NCBI GenBank assembly: GCA_045586595.1
Contig: JAZNAQ010000037.1
Location: 1-41,755, forward strand
Direction of reading: 5' to 3'
Source: SIG480 sp045586595
Lineage (GTDB): Bacteria > Bacillota > Clostridia > Oscillospirales > JAAYXM01
DNA: 41,755 nt
Positions 22,670-30,469 of the stretch are shown here, in pieces. A program made the position numbers and the translations under genes. Numbering within the stretch: position 1 is the first letter of the stretch; the number at the start of each line of letters is the position of its first letter. The notes beneath the pieces are model-generated. The model was not told where the DNA came from and searched no databases. It saw only the letters and a program-made list of their open reading frames with translations.

Positions 22670-23890
22670 CTATTTAATTATTGCGCGGTGAAAAACTTTT
22701 TTACCCTTCTTTATCTTTACGCCGTTCTTCAGAGCTTCGGCAGTAACGATAAAGTCCGCCGCCGCGACTTTTTCGCCGTCAAGTGCGATACCGCCCTGCT
22801 GAACCAGGCGCCTTGCCTCGCCTTTTGAGGGAGTAAGGCCGCATTTCATAAGAAGGTCGAGTATGCCGAGGCCATCCCCCACCTCTGAGACAGAAAGCTC
22901 GGTTGTAGGCATGTTTGAGTCATCCCCGCCACCGGAAAATAAGCTTCTTGCTGCCTCTTTTGCCTTTGTTGCTTCTTCTGCACCGTGGACAAGTGCTGTG
23001 AGCTCATATGCAAGGAGTTCTTTCTTTTCGTTGATGCGGGAATCATCCCACTTTTCAATCTCCTCAATCTCTTCGATCGGAATGAACGTAAGCATACGGA
23101 TGCATTTCATAACGTCAGCGTCGTCAACATTTCTCCAATACTGGTAAAATTCAAACGGGCTGGTCTTTTCTGGGTCAAGCCATACAGCACCGCGGGCTGT
23201 CTTGCCCATTTTCTTACCCTCAGAGTTGAGGAGAAGAGTAATAGTCATAGCGTGGGCATCTTTGTCGAGCTTCTTGCGGATAAGCTCGGTGCCGCCGAGC
23301 ATATTGCTCCACTGGTCATTGCCGCCAAACTGCATATTACAGCCGTATTTCTGATACATATAATAGAAGTCGTATGACAGCATAATCATATAGTTGAATT
23401 CGAGGAAGGACAAGCCCTTTTCCATACGGTGCTTATAGCACTCGGCACGAAGCATATTGTTTACTGAGAAACACGCACCGACTTCGCGTAAAACCTCGAC
23501 ATAATTAAGCGGTAAAAGCCAGTCAGCATTGTTGACCATCATAGCTTTGTCTTCGCCGAATTCTATAAAGCGCTCCATTTGCTTTTTAAAGCAAGCGCAG
23601 TTGTGCTGAATCGTCTCCTGAGTCATCATGGAGCGCATATCCGTGCGTCCTGACGGGTCTCCAATCATTGCTGTGCCGCCGCCGATGAGGGCGATGGGGC
23701 GATTTCCTGCCATTTGAAGTCTCTTCATGAGGCAGAGCGCCATAAAGTGACCGACATGGAGAGAGTCGGCCGTGGGGTCAAAGCCAATATAGAACGTCGC
23801 GCGGCCGTTGTTTACAAGGTCACGTATTTCTTCTTCGTTTGTGACCTGAGCGATAAGACCGCGGGCAACGAGTTCTTCATAAATTTTCAT
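22670..23890 (-). CDS. tyrS: Tyrosyl-tRNA synthetase
   Basis: Class I synthetase that charges tRNA-Tyr. From the ATG at 23888-23890 it has 406 residues. HIGH appears as DPTADSLHVGHF near 40, the Tyr-binding segment as QFGGNDQWSNM, KMSKS as KMGKT, and an S4 RNA-binding domain lies at the C-terminus (about 340-406). An in-frame TTG two codons upstream is closer to the AAGGAAGG site, so either start is possible. A sigma-A promoter lies upstream, and the leader is too short for a T-box. Confidence 0.95.
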   Translation of the reverse strand: MKIYEELVARGLIAQVTNEEEIRDLVNNGRATFYIGFDPTADSLHVGHFMALCLMKRLQMAGNRPIALIGGGTAMIGDPSGRTDMRSMMTQETIQHNCACFKKQMERFIEFGEDKAMMVNNADWLLPLNYVEVLREVGACFSVNNMLRAECYKHRMEKGLSFLEFNYMIMLSYDFYYMYQKYGCNMQFGGNDQWSNMLGGTELIRKKLDKDAHAMTITLLLNSEGKKMGKTARGAVWLDPEKTSPFEFYQYWRNVDDADVMKCIRMLTFIPIEEIEEIEKWDDSRINEKKELLAYELTALVHGAEEATKAKEAARSLFSGGGDDSNMPTTELSVSEVGDGLGILDLLMKCGLTPSKGEARRLVQQGGIALDGEKVAAADFIVTAEALKNGVKIKKGKKVFHRAIIK

Positions 23891-23941
23891 AACCAAAAAC
23901 CTTCCTTCGTTCTAAAAAAGACACTTTTTACAATTAAATAT

Positions 23942-23970
23942 AATATAACACAGAAGACTTTAAAAAGCAA
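23942..23970 (-). promoter_or_regulatory. Sigma-A-type promoter of tyrS
   Basis: On the minus strand, TTGCTT (23965-23970), 17 bases, TATATT (23942-23947), about 50 bases before the start codon. Confidence 0.65.
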
Positions 23971-23981
23971 GGCGGGGTTGT

Positions 23982-24010
23982 GCATAAAAAATACACACTT
24001 GGAAAAAATA
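23982..24010 (+). promoter_or_regulatory. Tentative sigma-G-type promoter of the germination operon
   Basis: GCATA (23982-23986) matches a forespore -35. Seventeen bases later AAAAATA (24004-24010) is a poor match to CATNNTA. Germinant receptor operons are sigma-G dependent in Bacillus. The assignment is weak. Confidence 0.3.
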
Positions 24011-24035
24011 AGTAAAAATTTCGGAGGGGAACGCC

Positions 24036-25541
24036 GTGGGCAAGGGAAAAACAACAGAGGAGCTTCAGAACTTAAGATTTTCAGGGGTTCTGGATGAAGA
24101 CATAGCACTGATGCGCGATATATTAGGCAATGACGATACAATAGTTTTTCGCAGATTTGAAAACAGATATGATAAAAAAATCCGCGGTTGCGTCATCTTT
24201 ACAGAGGTGCTTGTAAATAATATAGTGATTGACCAGAACGTGGTACGCCCGCTTCTGAATTTTGAGCCTGCCGGGAATACGCTTGGCGAAAAGCTTTCTG
24301 AAGAGCTTGCGAAAAGCGTTGTCAGCACCGACGAGGTAAAGACGAAGGAAAGCCCGTATGATGCGGTAAGCGCGCTTCTTATCGGAGATACCGTTGTGCT
24401 TGTGGATACATGTCCGCGCGCGATTGTGGCAAACTCAAAGAAATATGCTCTGCGCGGCATCAACATTCCCGAGACAGAGAATGCAGTAAACGGACCCAAG
24501 GAGGGCTTTTGCGAGCTGATTGTCACAAATGTAGGGCTTATTCGGCGAAAGGTAAAAAACCCAAACCTTAAGTTCAGGTTTTTTGAGGTGGGAAAGGTCA
24601 GCCGCACGCGCGTCTGCGTGACATATATAGACGGCCTTTGTGAAGACAGAATTGTAGATGAAATGATAACGCGTCTTTCTGCGTTTGAGATAGATTCAGT
24701 GCTTGATGTAAGCTATATATCTGAACTGATTTCAGATTCGCCCACCTCGCCTGTTGATACGATGGGAAGAACTGAGCGGCCTGATGTCGTTGCGGCAAAG
24801 CTGTTTGAGGGGCGTGCGGCGCTTCTCGTTGACGGAACGCCCTTTGCACTGACTGCGCCGTTTCTGTTTCTTGAGAATTTTCAGGCGAACGAGGATTATT
24901 ACGAGAACTATTGGTTTGCAAGCTTTACCCGTATTTTGCGATTTATTTCCTTCTTTGCCGCAGTGAGCCTGCCCGCGCTGTATATTGCGCTTATATCCTA
25001 CCACAAAGAAATGATACCGAGAAATCTGCTTATAAGCATTGCTCGCTCACGCGCTGCGGTACCGTTTCCGGCGGCTGTTGAGATGTTTATTCTGCTTCTG
25101 CTGTTTGACCTTCTGCGAGAGGCCGGGGTAAGGCTTCCCAAAGCGATAGGAGTAACAGTAAGTACGGTGGGCGCAATAGTGCTCGGGCAGAGCATTGTGT
25201 CGGCAAACATAGTGTCAGCAGAGATGATAATAATTGTTGCGATGTGTGGCATAGCCTCGTTTCTCACACCAAAGCTTGAGACAGAGATTGTCCTTTTGCG
25301 GCTTTTGCTTCTTGCTCTTTCTTCAATGCTCGGCATATACGGCTATGCAATAGGCGTTATAGCATTTACCGCATATATATCGTCACTTCGCTCGTTTGGA
25401 GTAGATTTCACATCATATATCATACCCCATACAAAAAGCGGGGCAAAGGACGGGTATGTGCGTGTTTCTCGCGAGGGTATGGTAAGGCGGCCGTATGCAA
25501 TATCGCGGCGAAACAAAATACGCTTTAGAAGAAGGTTTTGA
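24036..25541 (+). CDS. gerAA: Spore germinant receptor A subunit (GerAA family)
   Basis: Inner-spore-membrane subunit of a nutrient germinant receptor. The 501-residue protein has a soluble N-terminal region of two subdomains (about 1-270) and a membrane domain (about 290-450) with several helices, including LNLLISIARSRAAVPFP-type sequence around 325-345 and a basic C-terminal tail. The start is GTG at 24036-24038 behind GGAGGGGA. It is the first gene of a four-gene unit in the order A, C, small D-like, B. The nutrient recognised cannot be predicted. Paralogues in B. subtilis are GerAA, GerBA and GerKA. Confidence 0.93.
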   Translation: MGKGKTTEELQNLRFSGVLDEDIALMRDILGNDDTIVFRRFENRYDKKIRGCVIFTEVLVNNIVIDQNVVRPLLNFEPAGNTLGEKLSEELAKSVVSTDEVKTKESPYDAVSALLIGDTVVLVDTCPRAIVANSKKYALRGINIPETENAVNGPKEGFCELIVTNVGLIRRKVKNPNLKFRFFEVGKVSRTRVCVTYIDGLCEDRIVDEMITRLSAFEIDSVLDVSYISELISDSPTSPVDTMGRTERPDVVAAKLFEGRAALLVDGTPFALTAPFLFLENFQANEDYYENYWFASFTRILRFISFFAAVSLPALYIALISYHKEMIPRNLLISIARSRAAVPFPAAVEMFILLLLFDLLREAGVRLPKAIGVTVSTVGAIVLGQSIVSANIVSAEMIIIVAMCGIASFLTPKLETEIVLLRLLLLALSSMLGIYGYAIGVIAFTAYISSLRSFGVDFTSYIIPHTKSGAKDGYVRVSREGMVRRPYAISRRNKIRFRRRF

Positions 25542-25549
25542 GGTGAGCT

Positions 25550-26566
25550 ATGCGGCTGTTAAAAGTTTTAGTGTGTTCTGCAATGGTTATGATGCTATGC
25601 GGATGTTTTGATTATAACGAGCTGAATATGCAGGAACAGGTAAACGGTGTAGGGATTGATTCGGAAGGAGATAAAGTCAATGTTCATGTGCTGTGCGCCG
25701 CAACCTCAAGCGAGGAGGATAAGCAGGGTGCTGTATATACAGCGTCCGGTGGAAGCTTCTTTGATGCCGTGCGTGAAATATCGAGTCAGTCTGACAAGAA
25801 GCTCTATTGGGGGCATGCGCGTGTGCTGATAATCGGTGAAGCTGCGGCAAATTCGATAAACGAAGTGCTTGATACGGTGCTTCGCGCTCAGGACGTATAT
25901 CTCGACATTGCACCGGTCATCGCAAAGCAGACCACAGCGCGGGAGATAATTTCGTCAAAGCCTGCGGGCGGCCGTGATGTGGCTGACAGTATATTTAATA
26001 TGTTTGCCAATGAGGACAACTCCCGACATTGGAAGTCTCGGCGTGTATGGGAGATACTCCGAGAACGTGAAGTTTGCGGAGTGTATATCCTGCCGACAGT
26101 CACAGTAGAGGGTGAGGCGCCGAAACTCTCAGGCGGGGCGGTTATTTCGGATGGAAAGCTTTCGGGCTATCTCTCGGGTGAACAAATGCTTATTCTCTCT
26201 ATGATGACAGAGCGTGGAGCCGGAGGGTATCTGCCCCCGATAACACAGGGCGAGAACGTGGCGTCGTTTGAAATCCTTGCAAATGAAGTAAAGGTTAAGT
26301 ATCAGGGCGGAAAAGCAGAGTTTACTCAGAATTGCGTGCTCTCTCCTGCTGAGGTTCGCGGAGATATTACAGTAGAAGAGATGGGGGCTGAGGCAAAGCG
26401 GTTTCTTGAGGACAATATGTACTCACTTGCAGAGTTTGCAAAGGATAATAACCTGGGTGATATTTTTGGGCTGTCTGCCGCTGCACATGAAAGGGTTGAT
26501 ATAGCCGACACTGAGTTTTATGTGAAGTGTGATGTGCGAATAAGTAATATTCTTGGAGGAAAATAA
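25550..26566 (+). CDS. gerAC: Spore germinant receptor C subunit, lipoprotein (GerAC family)
   Basis: Lipid-anchored subunit on the outer face of the spore inner membrane. The 338-residue protein has a signal peptide with lipobox LCGC, giving acylated Cys19, followed by the family start FDYNELNMQEQVNGVGID. The rest fits the three-domain GerC fold; QTTAREIISSKP is recognisable near 125. It starts 8 bases after gerAA, and its TAA overlaps the ATG of the next gene (TAATG), so translation is coupled. Diacylglyceryl modification by Lgt is required for function in Bacillus. Confidence 0.92.
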   Translation: MRLLKVLVCSAMVMMLCGCFDYNELNMQEQVNGVGIDSEGDKVNVHVLCAATSSEEDKQGAVYTASGGSFFDAVREISSQSDKKLYWGHARVLIIGEAAANSINEVLDTVLRAQDVYLDIAPVIAKQTTAREIISSKPAGGRDVADSIFNMFANEDNSRHWKSRRVWEILREREVCGVYILPTVTVEGEAPKLSGGAVISDGKLSGYLSGEQMLILSMMTERGAGGYLPPITQGENVASFEILANEVKVKYQGGKAEFTQNCVLSPAEVRGDITVEEMGAEAKRFLEDNMYSLAEFAKDNNLGDIFGLSAAAHERVDIADTEFYVKCDVRISNILGGK

Positions 26567-26760
26567 TGATATTTATTCTCCCTGCAATTTTTGCAGTTGT
26601 TGTATTCCTGGATTTCAGGGATAGACAAGGGCGTGAAAAGACATTGTATATTGCTCTTGCAGTGCTTGCCGTTACGGCCTCGTTCTTTGCGGGCTATGCC
26701 GCAAAGAACGACCACGTCGGGGCATCCCTCTCGGGCATGATTTCAATTTTTATGAGGTAG
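26566..26760 (+). CDS. Small two-helix membrane protein, candidate germinant receptor D subunit
   Basis: A 64-residue protein with two hydrophobic stretches (residues 1-14 and about 26-46) separated by the charged loop DFRDRQGREK. Some ger operons encode small two-helix D subunits that modulate receptor function (GerKD in B. subtilis). Size, topology and position between the C and B genes agree with such a role, but I cannot claim homology from sequence alone. The start overlaps the gerAC stop, with GGAGG eight bases upstream. Confidence 0.75.
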   Translation: MIFILPAIFAVVVFLDFRDRQGREKTLYIALAVLAVTASFFAGYAAKNDHVGASLSGMISIFMR

Positions 26761-26767
26761 GTATTTA

Positions 26768-27859
26768 ATGCGAAGCGATAAAATAACAAACGGTTCGGGT
26801 GCCGCCCTTGCCGCACTCGTTATTATCACAAATGGGTACTCTGTATTACCTGCAAGCTCTGCGGGGAGAGCTGTTTGGATTTCGCATCTTGCGGCATCAC
26901 TCTTGGCGTTTATATGTACATGTTGGTTTGTTTCCGTATGTGAGAAGAACCCCGAAAAATCGTTTTATGAAGTCCTTGAAGCAACGAAGGGAAAGGGACT
27001 CGCAAAAATAACAGCACTGGGGCTCGTGATACTCTCGCTTATGACGTGTGTGCTGTCGCTTACGGTTTTTTCAAGATTTGTGCAGATAACGGCACTTCCT
27101 CAGACACCGCAGATAATTATTCCGCTTCTTGTAATTCTAATAGCCGCCCTTGCGGTTCGAAGCGGCCTGCGCGCGGCATCGGGAGCGGCAAGGCTATTGT
27201 TCTGGTTTTGTGCTGCAGTGTTTGTAATATTTGCGGCATTTGGTATGAGGTGGATGGAGCCGTCTTTGCTTTTGCCTTCCCGAGATATGACGCGAGGTAT
27301 GATAACGGGCGCCGGCGAGGTGTTTTTAAACCGTTTCGGTGCAATCCCTGCTTTGATGGCGGTATACACGCGTATGCCAAAGGGAGAAAAGCGAAAAAAC
27401 TTCTTTCTCTTATCTGTAGTTTGTGCCGCCGCTGCGCTGACGGTTATTTCTGCCGTGACTGCGGCGACGCTGGGTGCTGAGACTATGGATGCGGATTTCT
27501 ACCCGGTGTATACCGCTATGTCTGTACGCGGAGTCGGGGGGTTTATACAGCATACAGAGATTATCGCCTGTATAGCGATGACCTTGAGTCTCTTTTTCAA
27601 AAGTGCCGTGTGTTTGCTTTTCTCAGATGATATGCTGACGGGGATATTTAAAGTTTCACGCAAGGAGGGGTTTACGATACCGCTTGCCCTAATCTCGGCG
27701 GCACTCACTCAGGTTATATACCGCGACCTGTCTTCACTGCGCGGTATGGTCGAGTGGAAGAGTGGCGCTGTCTATGTAGTGGCGCTTTATATAATAATAC
27801 CTGCAGAGCTTGTCCTGTTTTCTTGGGTAAGAAAACGTTATAAGAGAAAAAACAGATAG
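26768..27859 (+). CDS. gerAB: Spore germinant receptor B subunit, amino-acid-permease-like (GerAB family)
   Basis: Integral membrane subunit of the APC superfamily, thought to bind the germinant. The 363-residue protein has about ten predicted helices and family features such as an early GSGAALAALVIITNGYS segment and FSRFVQITALPQTP around 105. It ends with the basic tail WVRKRYKRKNR. The start lies 7 bases after the small D-like gene with a weak ribosome-binding site. It completes the receptor unit. Confidence 0.9.
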   Translation: MRSDKITNGSGAALAALVIITNGYSVLPASSAGRAVWISHLAASLLAFICTCWFVSVCEKNPEKSFYEVLEATKGKGLAKITALGLVILSLMTCVLSLTVFSRFVQITALPQTPQIIIPLLVILIAALAVRSGLRAASGAARLLFWFCAAVFVIFAAFGMRWMEPSLLLPSRDMTRGMITGAGEVFLNRFGAIPALMAVYTRMPKGEKRKNFFLLSVVCAAAALTVISAVTAATLGAETMDADFYPVYTAMSVRGVGGFIQHTEIIACIAMTLSLFFKSAVCLLFSDDMLTGIFKVSRKEGFTIPLALISAALTQVIYRDLSSLRGMVEWKSGAVYVVALYIIIPAELVLFSWVRKRYKRKNR

Positions 27860-27864
27860 TTTTT

Positions 27865-27892
27865 CACCGAAAGGGGCACCTTGCATAATATG
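27865..27892 (+). promoter_or_regulatory. Tentative sigma-K-type promoter of the cysteine-rich protein gene
   Basis: CACC (27865-27868), 15 bases, then CATAATATG (27884-27892) resembles the late mother-cell consensus AC-N16/17-CATANNNTA with one -10 mismatch. It lies about 40 bases upstream of the start codon. Mother-cell expression would fit a spore-surface protein. Confidence 0.35.
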
Positions 27893-27936
27893 TAGTGAAG
27901 GAGACTTCAAAACATTATTACGGGAGGTTTATGCAA

Positions 27937-28791
27937 ATGCCTGATAAGGTTTTGCCCGGCCCCATCCACGGGAATCCGCCGTGTGTAAAAGAGGCTGTGT
28001 GTATCCATACAAACAGAATTTACGACTCATGCCGCGATAAGGAGTGTATTGAGAATATAAGGGTATATCCTACTCGCTGTTCTCAGGAAATTATCGACTG
28101 TGCTACAAGCGTAAAAAGCCGTGATGCCAAACTGCTTTGGACGAACATAGATGTGCGTGAGGTTGCGTTTAACCGAGGCTTCTACTCAGTTGACATCAGA
28201 TTTTTCTACTGCATAACAGCAGAGGTCTGCTCTTGCTCAGGAAAGACCCAGAAGGTAAAGGGGCTTGCGATTTATGACAAAAACGTAATCCTGTTCGGCA
28301 GTGAGGGCGATGTCAAGATATTCAGCTCAAAGTTTTCTCCTTGCTCAAAGTGCGCAACCAATATGCCTACTGCGTTTGTTGAGGCGGTTGACCCGATCTT
28401 CCTTGATGCAGACCTTTGCGATGCAAAGAACGTTTGCGATTGCAGACCGTCTGAGTGCGAGTGCAACTGTGATGAGTTGTGCGATGTCCCCGAATGTATT
28501 AAGGAGATGTTTGATGACGAGCTCGTCGTAAGCGGTGGCTGCAAGAATCTTCTTGTAACACTTGGTCAGTTCTCTATCGTTCGCCTTGAGCGCGACAGCC
28601 AGATACTCATCCCTGCTTATGATTTCTGTATGCCCGAGAAAGAGTGTGTAGGCTCAAGTGAGGACAGACCGTGTGACTTGTTCCGCAAGATTAAGTTTCC
28701 GGTAAGCGAGTTTTTCCCCACACCGGTGCGTGAGTCAAACAACGATTTGCTTTGCGACTGCAAACCCGTAAAGGGCTGCTGCGGCAAGTAG
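27937..28791 (+). CDS. Cysteine-rich protein of unknown family, probable spore-surface component
   Basis: I do not recognise the family. The 284-residue protein has 27 Cys (about 9.5 percent), many in CxC or CxxC pairs (VCSCSG, PCSKC, VCDCRPSECECNC, LCDC) and a final KGCCGK. It has no signal peptide or membrane helix. A central segment with alternating hydrophobic residues (SVDIRFFYCITAEVC, KVKGLAIYDKNVILFG) suggests beta structure. The ATG at 27937 is chosen because GGGAGG at 27922-27927 is nine bases upstream; 27931 is too close and a GTG at 27895 has no site. The candidate sigma-K promoter and its position after the ger operon suggest a disulfide-linked or metal-bound coat or exosporium protein. 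This is inference. Confidence 0.75.
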   Translation: MPDKVLPGPIHGNPPCVKEAVCIHTNRIYDSCRDKECIENIRVYPTRCSQEIIDCATSVKSRDAKLLWTNIDVREVAFNRGFYSVDIRFFYCITAEVCSCSGKTQKVKGLAIYDKNVILFGSEGDVKIFSSKFSPCSKCATNMPTAFVEAVDPIFLDADLCDAKNVCDCRPSECECNCDELCDVPECIKEMFDDELVVSGGCKNLLVTLGQFSIVRLERDSQILIPAYDFCMPEKECVGSSEDRPCDLFRKIKFPVSEFFPTPVRESNNDLLCDCKPVKGCCGK

Positions 28792-28845
28792 AAGACGAAA
28801 TATCCCATCAGACTTCCGATGAAAGGCATGTAGTATAGAGACCGA

Positions 28846-28871
28846 GGGTCCAGGGCGGAAGCCCTGGACCC
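28846..28871. repeat. Isolated perfect hairpin between convergent genes
   Basis: GGGTCCAGGGC (28846-28856) pairs with GCCCTGGACCC (28861-28871) over a GGAA tetraloop. Neither strand has a following U-tract, so it is not a classic terminator, though it lies where one would be expected for both converging genes. It may be a copy of a dispersed genomic repeat. Confidence 0.6.
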
Positions 28872-28881
28872 ATGTAAGCGG

Positions 28882-30426
28882 TTAAACACCGCTCGGTATG
28901 AGCGTCTTTATATACCTCACAATATTTGTGCCGAGGGCGGCGAGCGAAAGCGCATACGCAAAAGCCCCGACAAGTGCCGCAAGGAAAAGTGATGCAATAA
29001 TGTGTATTGCGCGCGAGAGGAAGAAGTTATATGCAATATCGCATATGAGCGCTGCAAAAACAGATGCAAGAAGTGGGGAGAGAAACCAGTTTGTGAAGCG
29101 GGGGCGAAGCTTTAGGCGTCTTATAAGACAGACAAAGTTTAAAGCGGCAGTAACTGCGCTTGATATAACATACCCGAACACAAAACCGCGCATTCCTATA
29201 TGAGGAAGCCCGATACACCATGTAGCGGCAAGCTGAAGAACCCCGCCTATTGTTATATATACGGCGGCCTGCTTCTGCATACCTATTCCGTTTAGAAGTG
29301 CGCCTGTTGTCAGCTCATAGTATGACAGAAGAGTTGCGATACATAATGGCAGCATAAACTGCCCGGCCGCATCATGCGAGAACAGAATGCGGCAGAGCGG
29401 CGTGCCGAGCGGGATAAGAATTGCAATACAAGGCATTGCGAGTAAGCTTGTCGAGTGTATTGTTTTCCCTGCCTTGCGCCGCATATCGGAGCTGTTTCCC
29501 GATTCAAGCCCCTCTGATATTCGGGGCACCATAACCGAAGTGAGAGATGCTATAAATGCAATGGGAAACGCGAGAAGCGGCATAGTCATGCCAAACATAA
29601 CGCCAAATGATTCGGTTGCCGCCGATGCGCTCATTCCGAAAGCGCGAAGCCTGCGCGGGATAAGTATAGAGTTTGCGGAAGAGAGAAGGTTGTTCATTGT
29701 TGCCGCGGCGGATACCGGTATGGATATTGAAAGGATTTCAGACACCTTGGGGGAAGCTTTTTTGTGAGTGGAAGGCCGCTTTTTCTCAGGGGAAAAGAAC
29801 AGGGCAAGAAGCGAGGAGCTGAAAAGCTCGCTTATTACCATGCCTATAACTATGAGCATTGCGGAAATTCCGGCATCCTTGGGTCGGAATGTGAGGAGCA
29901 GAGCGGCAACGGAAAGCGCTCTTATAATTTGCTCTGACAGCTCTGATGTAATTTGCGGGGCTACGCGGCCGACGCCGTAAAAGTAATTTTTCAGTATGTT
30001 TTCAAGACCGGTAAGAAACAGGCATATAAAGACAAACGGAACAGACGACAGTGTGCGCATATCGCCAAGCACAGTGCCGGCAATCGTCCGTGCGCCGAAA
30101 ATTGAGGGTACGGCAAGCAAAATTACCGATATTGCAAATATGATTCTTGAGAGGCTTACGGCTTTCCGAGCGCCGGCAAAATCACCGATTCCTGCGCGTG
30201 AGGCTGATATGCGCGACACGGCAACCGTGAGCCCCGTGAGCGTTAGTGATGTGATGACTGAATAAAACGGCATGACAAGCTGGTATACTCCCAAGCCCTC
30301 AGCGCCGGTCATGCGGCTTAAAAATATTCTGTATAAGAAGCCGAGAATCTGAAGCAATGTATTTGAAACGGCTATTGCAGCAAGGCTGTAAAATACTGAT
30401 TTACGGCTGATTTTTGAAAGCTTCAT
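28882..30426 (-). CDS. spoVB: SpoVB-type lipid/polysaccharide flippase of the MOP superfamily
   Basis: Membrane flippase related to MurJ. SpoVB in Bacillus is needed for spore cortex synthesis, presumably moving lipid-linked peptidoglycan precursor across the outer forespore membrane. The 514-residue protein has about 14 hydrophobic segments and the family N-terminus with LLQILGFLYRIFLSRMTGAE followed by LGVYQLVMPFYS. A general polysaccharide flippase is the alternative; the spore-rich context favours SpoVB. The ATG at 30424-30426 has its AGGGGTG ribosome-binding site inside the 3' arm of a hairpin that follows malQ. Confidence 0.85.
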   Translation of the reverse strand: MKLSKISRKSVFYSLAAIAVSNTLLQILGFLYRIFLSRMTGAEGLGVYQLVMPFYSVITSLTLTGLTVAVSRISASRAGIGDFAGARKAVSLSRIIFAISVILLAVPSIFGARTIAGTVLGDMRTLSSVPFVFICLFLTGLENILKNYFYGVGRVAPQITSELSEQIIRALSVAALLLTFRPKDAGISAMLIVIGMVISELFSSSLLALFFSPEKKRPSTHKKASPKVSEILSISIPVSAAATMNNLLSSANSILIPRRLRAFGMSASAATESFGVMFGMTMPLLAFPIAFIASLTSVMVPRISEGLESGNSSDMRRKAGKTIHSTSLLAMPCIAILIPLGTPLCRILFSHDAAGQFMLPLCIATLLSYYELTTGALLNGIGMQKQAAVYITIGGVLQLAATWCIGLPHIGMRGFVFGYVISSAVTAALNFVCLIRRLKLRPRFTNWFLSPLLASVFAALICDIAYNFFLSRAIHIIASLFLAALVGAFAYALSLAALGTNIVRYIKTLIPSGV

Positions 30427-30433
30427 AATAAAA

Positions 30434-30464
30434 CACCCCTGTCATAATACATATGACAAGGGTG
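30434..30464 (-). terminator. Terminator-like hairpin after malQ that contains the spoVB ribosome-binding site
   Basis: CACCCCTGTCATA (30434-30446) pairs with TATGACAAGGGTG (30452-30464) with one mismatch. On the minus strand it is followed by TTTTATT and then the spoVB ATG. The 3' arm includes AGGGGTG, the only plausible ribosome-binding site of spoVB. Confidence 0.7.
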
Positions 30465-30469
30465 GTAGG

